Below, piece after piece: positions 6,552-9,011 of a stretch of DNA of 9,011 bases. Origin of the DNA: an uncultured Candidatus Melainabacteria bacterium (GTDB taxonomy: Bacteria; Cyanobacteriota; Vampirovibrionia; Gastranaerophilales; Gastranaerophilaceae). The position numbers and the translations under genes were made by a program. The notes under the pieces are model-generated. The model was not told the origin of the DNA. It did not search any database and saw only the letters and a program-made list of their open reading frames with translations. The stretch spans positions 1 to 9,011 of the forward strand of contig CAKURN010000051.1 of the NCBI GenBank assembly GCA_934675695.1, written 5' to 3'. Numbering within the stretch: the stretch's first letter is position 1; each line of letters opens with the position of its first letter.

Positions 6552-6578
6552 AAAAAAATCGGGTTTTTACGCCCGATT
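6552..6578 (-). terminator. Intrinsic terminator of the parvulin gene
   Basis: On the - strand AATCGGG (arm 6572-6578) pairs with CCCGATT (6557-6563), followed by a U tract (6552-6556). The stem includes bases of the stop codon at 6577-6579. A/T tracts on both sides could let it work in both directions. Confidence 0.85.
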
Positions 6579-6945
6579 ATTTTTTGTCTATAACTTTTAT
6601 CAAATGCCAACCAAATTGTGTTTGGACAGGGTCTGAAACTTTTCCTTTTTCTCCATCAAAAGAAGCGTTTTCAAATTCTTTTACCATCATTCCACGACCG
6701 AAATAGCCTAAATCTCCACCATTTGCTTTTGATGGGCATTTTGAATATTCTTTTGCAGCGTCTTCAAAACTGATTTTGCCGCTTTCTATATCAGCTTTAA
6801 TGTTTTTAGCTTCTTCTTGTGTTTGAACCAAAATGTGTTCTGCTCGAACTTGTGTGTAATTTGTGTTCATTTTTGCTCCTATCTGTTGACTACCAACGAA
6901 AACTATTCCCAGTAACAATGTTGCAATGAGTAATATTTTTTTCAT
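6577..6945 (-). CDS. Secreted parvulin-type peptidyl-prolyl isomerase (122 aa)
   Basis: An N-terminal signal peptide or anchor (MKKILLIATLLLGIVFVG, 1-18) is followed by a single parvulin/PpiC rotamase domain (about 33-120). Family landmarks are VRAEHILV (His37), SKCPSKANGGDLGYFGRG with Cys70, the M-V-K-E-F-E segment with Met87 and Phe91, and TQFGWHLIKV with His114. Parvulins speed cis-trans isomerisation of prolyl bonds and help secreted proteins fold. This one carries only the catalytic domain, without the SurA- or PrsA-type chaperone regions, so it is a minimal form acting outside the cytoplasmic membrane. No lipobox cysteine is seen. AAGGAG lies 7 nt before the ATG. It is a single-gene unit with a terminator directly at its end and the divergent 6S-like RNA upstream. 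Confidence 0.93.
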   Translation of the reverse strand: MKKILLIATLLLGIVFVGSQQIGAKMNTNYTQVRAEHILVQTQEEAKNIKADIESGKISFEDAAKEYSKCPSKANGGDLGYFGRGMMVKEFENASFDGEKGKVSDPVQTQFGWHLIKVIDKK

Positions 6946-6959
6946 TTTTTTCTCCTTGA

Positions 6960-6989
6960 ATTACATTTTACAACAAAATATGTTATAAT
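6960..6989 (+). promoter_or_regulatory. Promoter of the 6S-like RNA
   Basis: A perfect -10, TATAAT (6984-6989), lies 18 bp after ATTACA (6960-6965, four of six bases). The predicted start, about 6996, coincides with the base of the RNA's closing stem. Confidence 0.65.
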
Positions 6990-6994
6990 GTAAG
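6965..6994 (-). promoter_or_regulatory. Possible promoter of the parvulin gene (weak)
   Basis: On the - strand CTTACA (6989-6994) lies 18 bp before TAAAAT (6965-6970), about 20 nt before the ATG. It interlocks with the opposite promoter of the structured RNA, each -10 touching the other's -35. Confidence 0.35.
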
Positions 6995-6995
6995 T

Positions 6996-7180
6996 AGCCT
7001 TGCGTGGGTTTGCAATTTTGTTCCTACATTTTACTTAATAGGGAGAAATTTGCTCAGATGCATTGCTTTGGTGTTTGAAGTATACCGACTTGTGTTTTCA
7101 CAGTTTAACGGAAATGGATTCACCCTGGCGTTCACCCACCTGCTGATTTTGGCAGGAAACAAAATTGCTCACGCAACGGC
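6996..7180 (+). ncRNA. ssrS: Probable 6S RNA (RNA polymerase regulator)
   Basis: A non-coding stretch of about 185 nt, the usual 6S length, has its own promoter and terminator. The ends form a long closing stem: GCC (6997-6999) with GGC (7178-7180), TTGCGTG (7000-7006) with CACGCAA (7170-7176), then GCAATTTTGTTCC (7012-7024) with GGAAACAAAATTGC (7155-7168) and one bulged A. A large open bubble follows (about 7025-7064 and 7130-7154), whose 3' side can form a small hairpin CCTGC/GCAGG (7139-7156). An apical arm is built from GC-x-GGTG (7065-7073) with CACC-x-GGC (7121-7129), ending in CCG...CGG (7085-7111) and TGTG/CACA (7091-7102). Stem, bubble and apical arm are the 6S plan, which mimics an open promoter and binds the housekeeping holoenzyme. 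The assignment rests on architecture, size and context. Confidence 0.68.
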
Positions 7181-7212
7181 AAAAAACCTCTATAAATTTA
7201 TAGAGGTTTTTT
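7181..7212. terminator. Bidirectional terminator between 6S-like RNA and prepilin gene
   Basis: A perfect 32-nt palindrome: AAAAAACCTCTATAAA (7181-7196) and TTTATAGAGGTTTTTT (7197-7212). Each strand ends in a U tract, so it serves the structured RNA on + and the prepilin-like gene on -, whose stop is 9 nt away. Confidence 0.9.
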
Positions 7213-7220
7213 ATTAGATT

Positions 7221-7982
7221 TTATTCGTCTCCTTGAATTGATTTTGAAAGCCACTCGTCTGTTCTTTTTCCTGTGATTATTTTTCCATCAGCTCGAATCA
7301 AGTAACTAAAAGGTTTTTCAGGACCATCAAAACCATCAACGTCTATACAAAACAATTTTAAACATCTATAACCATCAACAATCGTGCTATCTATCCAAGG
7401 TTGATAAGAGCTTGATTTGTGCAAAAATAAATATCCTTCAAAACCGGTTCCGTGGGAGACTATTGCGGAGTTTTTTGTGTATATGCCAAAAGAAACTTTA
7501 GAAGACCCTTGAAACATTTCAACCCCATCCGGAAAGACAATCTCTGCTTTTATTTTGTCAATAGTTTGTGCTCTTTCACATGATGTATCTATTTTTGTTT
7601 TTATTTCTGATAATGGAAAGTCTGTAATGCATTCGCCACTGCGATTTCCGGTGTCATTTGTATTGTTATATGGGTGACAGTCCAGTTTTTTGTATGTTAC
7701 ATTATCAGCAAAAGTTTTACAAAAATACATTGCATCATTCACATCTCTATTGGTGTCAACGTGGTCACCATTTGGCTTTATTCCTAAATTTCCATCTAAG
7801 TAATATTTATCTGAATTTACAAGAGTAAAAATCGTTTGATACAAGATATTATGAGCTTTTTTAAATTTCATTATATTTTCATTGGGTTTAGAATTTATTG
7901 CAACAGGAATGATGACAGCTGTGATTATCCCAATTACTGTTAGAGTTATCATAACTTCTGCAAGAGTAAATGCTTTTTTCAT
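7221..7982 (-). CDS. Prepilin-like protein with type IV N-terminal methylation signal (253 aa)
   Basis: The N-terminus MKKAFTLAEVMITLTVIGII is a class III signal: a short basic leader, the cleavage point before Phe5, Glu at position +5 of the mature protein (Glu9), and a hydrophobic helix to about residue 29. Prepilin peptidase should cut between Ala4 and Phe5; Ala rather than the usual Gly at -1 is a noted variation. The rest is an exported head with six cysteines and a late segment CIDVDGFDGPEKPFSYLIRADGKI (starting near 212), recalling the D-x-N/D-G loop of pseudopilins. It may belong to a type IV pilus, type II secretion or related fibre, or be one of the many stand-alone prepilin-like proteins of some phyla; no assembly genes are adjacent. 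AAGGAG lies 5 nt before the ATG. Confidence 0.87.
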   Translation of the reverse strand: MKKAFTLAEVMITLTVIGIITAVIIPVAINSKPNENIMKFKKAHNILYQTIFTLVNSDKYYLDGNLGIKPNGDHVDTNRDVNDAMYFCKTFADNVTYKKLDCHPYNNTNDTGNRSGECITDFPLSEIKTKIDTSCERAQTIDKIKAEIVFPDGVEMFQGSSKVSFGIYTKNSAIVSHGTGFEGYLFLHKSSSYQPWIDSTIVDGYRCLKLFCIDVDGFDGPEKPFSYLIRADGKIITGKRTDEWLSKSIQGDE

Positions 7983-8023
7983 AACATCTCCTTTTTATAT
8001 TAAATATAATATTTTTATTAAAA

Positions 8024-8088
8024 AAATAGACTAAAATTATTATACAAATAGATTAAATATATATAAATAATATATTTAATCTATTTGT
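8024..8088. repeat. Perfect 19-bp inverted repeat with an extra half-site: likely operator
   Basis: Bases 8044-8062 and 8070-8088 are perfect inverted arms (19 bp each, containing AAATAGATTAAATATAT) around a 7-nt spacer. A third, related element in direct orientation, AAATAGACTAAAATTAT (8024-8040), matches the left arm at 14 of 17 positions and starts 22 bp before it, about two helical turns. The right arm covers part of the -35 of the XRE gene promoter. The position between divergent genes suggests binding sites for the XRE protein controlling itself and perhaps the prepilin-like gene. No T tract follows, and it lies before, not after, both genes, so it is not a terminator. Confidence 0.65.
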
Positions 8089-8113
8089 TAAACTGTCAAA
8101 ATAAAAATATAAT
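8085..8113 (+). promoter_or_regulatory. Promoter of the XRE regulator gene
   Basis: TTGTTA (8085-8090, four of six bases) and a perfect TATAAT (8108-8113) are separated by exactly 17 bp. The -35 overlaps the right arm of the inverted repeat. The -10 ends only 6 nt before the ATG at 8120, so transcription should begin at or next to the start codon. Confidence 0.7.
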
Positions 8114-8119
8114 TCATTT

Positions 8120-8455
8120 ATGGCAACAAAAAAGAATGATTTGGGAATACAAATCGGAAAAAGGATTCAATATTTAAGAAAGCAAAAAGGATATAGCCAA
8201 GAAAAATTTGCAGAAGCAATTAATATTGCAACGACTTCTTTGAGCTATATTGAAACAGGCAGGGGATTTATGACTTTGCAGACTTTGCAAAAAATCGCAG
8301 AAACATTGAATGTCGAACCTTATGAAATCTTTCAATTTATTTGTGTTAAATCTGAAGAAGAAATGTATGATTTTATAATTTCTAAATTAGAAAACATAAA
8401 AGACAACCAAGGACAACTAAAAATAGTTTATTCATTTTTCAAAAATTTTGTTTAG
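8120..8455 (+). CDS. XRE-family transcriptional regulator (111 aa)
   Basis: A single Cro/CI-type helix-turn-helix domain occupies residues 9-66: IGKRIQYLRKQKGYSQEKFA, then the recognition-helix region TSLSYIETGRGFMTLQTLQKI and LNVEPYEIFQF. The C-terminal 35 residues are helical (MYDFIISKLENIKDN...) and probably dimerise. Such proteins usually repress, often their own gene, and the inverted repeat just upstream is a natural operator. There is no Shine-Dalgarno before the ATG, while the promoter places the mRNA start at that codon, so the transcript may be leaderless. The reading from this ATG covers the complete HTH, which supports the start. Its target beyond autoregulation is unknown; the divergent prepilin-like gene is a candidate. 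Its stop overlaps that of the converging gene by 4 nt. Confidence 0.9.
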   Translation: MATKKNDLGIQIGKRIQYLRKQKGYSQEKFAEAINIATTSLSYIETGRGFMTLQTLQKIAETLNVEPYEIFQFICVKSEEEMYDFIISKLENIKDNQGQLKIVYSFFKNFV

Positions 8456-9011
8456 ATATTTTTTATCATTTCTTTTATTAACAAATTTAGCTTTTGCCCT
8501 GTAGTTTTGCCTATTTCAAGAACTTCTTGATGGGATAAAGAATGATTAGATACACCTGTTGCGTAATTTGTAACGGTAGAAAAAGCAACAGTGTTTATTT
8601 TTAGGTAATTAGCGATAATAACCTCAGGAACCGTACTCATACCTATTACGTTTGCACCTAGTAATTTAAACATTTTTACTTCTGCTTTTGTTTCATAACT
8701 AGGGCCTGTAGTCGCTAGATATATACCTTTTTTTAAGTCTATATTTAATTTTTTTGCAGATTGAAAAGCAATTTCTTTTAGATTTTTGTTATAACAATCT
8801 GACATATCGGGAAATCTTTCTCCCAAAGTATCGTCGTTTTTGCCAATAAGAGGGTTTGTTCCCATAAAATTGATATGGTCATTAATCAGCATAATATCGC
8901 CAATATTATAATCAAGAGAAGTTGCACCTGCGGCATTTGTCAAAAATAGGGTCTTAACGCCCAGCATTTTGAAGATTTTTATAGGATATGTAGCAACTTC
9001 CATACTATAGC
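8452..9011 (-). CDS. Purine nucleoside phosphorylase, trimeric type (partial at window edge)
   Basis: The frame is open past the window edge, so the N-terminal part (roughly 80-90 residues by comparison with the usual ~270) is missing; the ATG at 9003 is internal, since the codons before it read Tyr-Ser, as in the family's GYSM segment. Landmarks of the hexose-free trimeric PNP family are LTNAAGA, the DHINFMGTNPLIG loop, RFPDMSDCY, TGPSYETKAE (purine-binding Glu), GMSTVPEV and TVTNYATG. The Asn in the last motif is typical of enzymes specific for 6-oxopurines. It splits inosine or guanosine with phosphate into base and ribose-1-phosphate for purine salvage, in the cytoplasm. It converges on the XRE gene with overlapping stop codons and no terminator between them. 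Confidence 0.93.
   Translation of the reverse strand, partial: YSMEVATYPIKIFKMLGVKTLFLTNAAGATSLDYNIGDIMLINDHINFMGTNPLIGKNDDTLGERFPDMSDCYNKNLKEIAFQSAKKLNIDLKKGIYLATTGPSYETKAEVKMFKLLGANVIGMSTVPEVIIANYLKINTVAFSTVTNYATGVSNHSLSHQEVLEIGKTTGQKLNLLIKEMIKNI

Noticed and set aside
8044..8088. Long inverted repeat read as a terminator
   Set aside because: It is AT-rich, lacks a T tract, and lies upstream of both divergent genes, so an operator is a better reading.

Overview
The window looks like chromosomal DNA of an AT-rich bacterium that carries a mobile defence island beside a tRNA gene. The organism is uncertain. Strong AAGGAG ribosome-binding sites, a prepilin-like protein starting MKKAFTLAEV and a possible 6S RNA would fit a gut Vampirovibrionia/Gastranaerophilales-type bacterium (non-photosynthetic relatives of cyanobacteria), but this is inference, and low-GC Firmicutes are not excluded.

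Left part (1-3651) is accessory. It opens with the C-terminal end of a tyrosine recombinase and its terminator. A tight three-gene operon on the + strand follows (254-3432): a nucleotidyltransferase resembling CD-NTases, a DUF6602-like protein with a probable PD-(D/E)XK nuclease core, and an ApeA-like HEPN ribonuclease. The first two genes overlap by 7 nt and the second and third are 9 nt apart. Two candidate nucleases with a nucleotidyltransferase, next to an integrase, suggest an anti-phage system of unusual composition. This is the main discovery candidate here.

Junction (3433-4103) has no protein gene. A tRNA-Arg(UCU) lies on the - strand (3907-3980) with promoter and terminator. A 29-bp near-perfect copy of its 3' end sits at 3623-3651, as expected for a recombinase attachment site. 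Between the two copies is a compact block of nested inverted repeats (3714-3841).

Right part (4104-9011) looks like ordinary backbone. On the - strand are a two-gene operon (a small HTH/coiled-coil protein, then a PAS-GAF histidine kinase), a short secreted parvulin-type prolyl isomerase and a prepilin-like protein. Between the last two, on the + strand, is a structured RNA of about 185 nt with its own TATAAT promoter and terminator, probably 6S RNA. An XRE-family regulator on the + strand is preceded by a perfect 19-bp inverted repeat and a promoter placed so that the mRNA may be leaderless. It converges, with a 4-bp overlap, on a purine nucleoside phosphorylase gene cut by the window edge.
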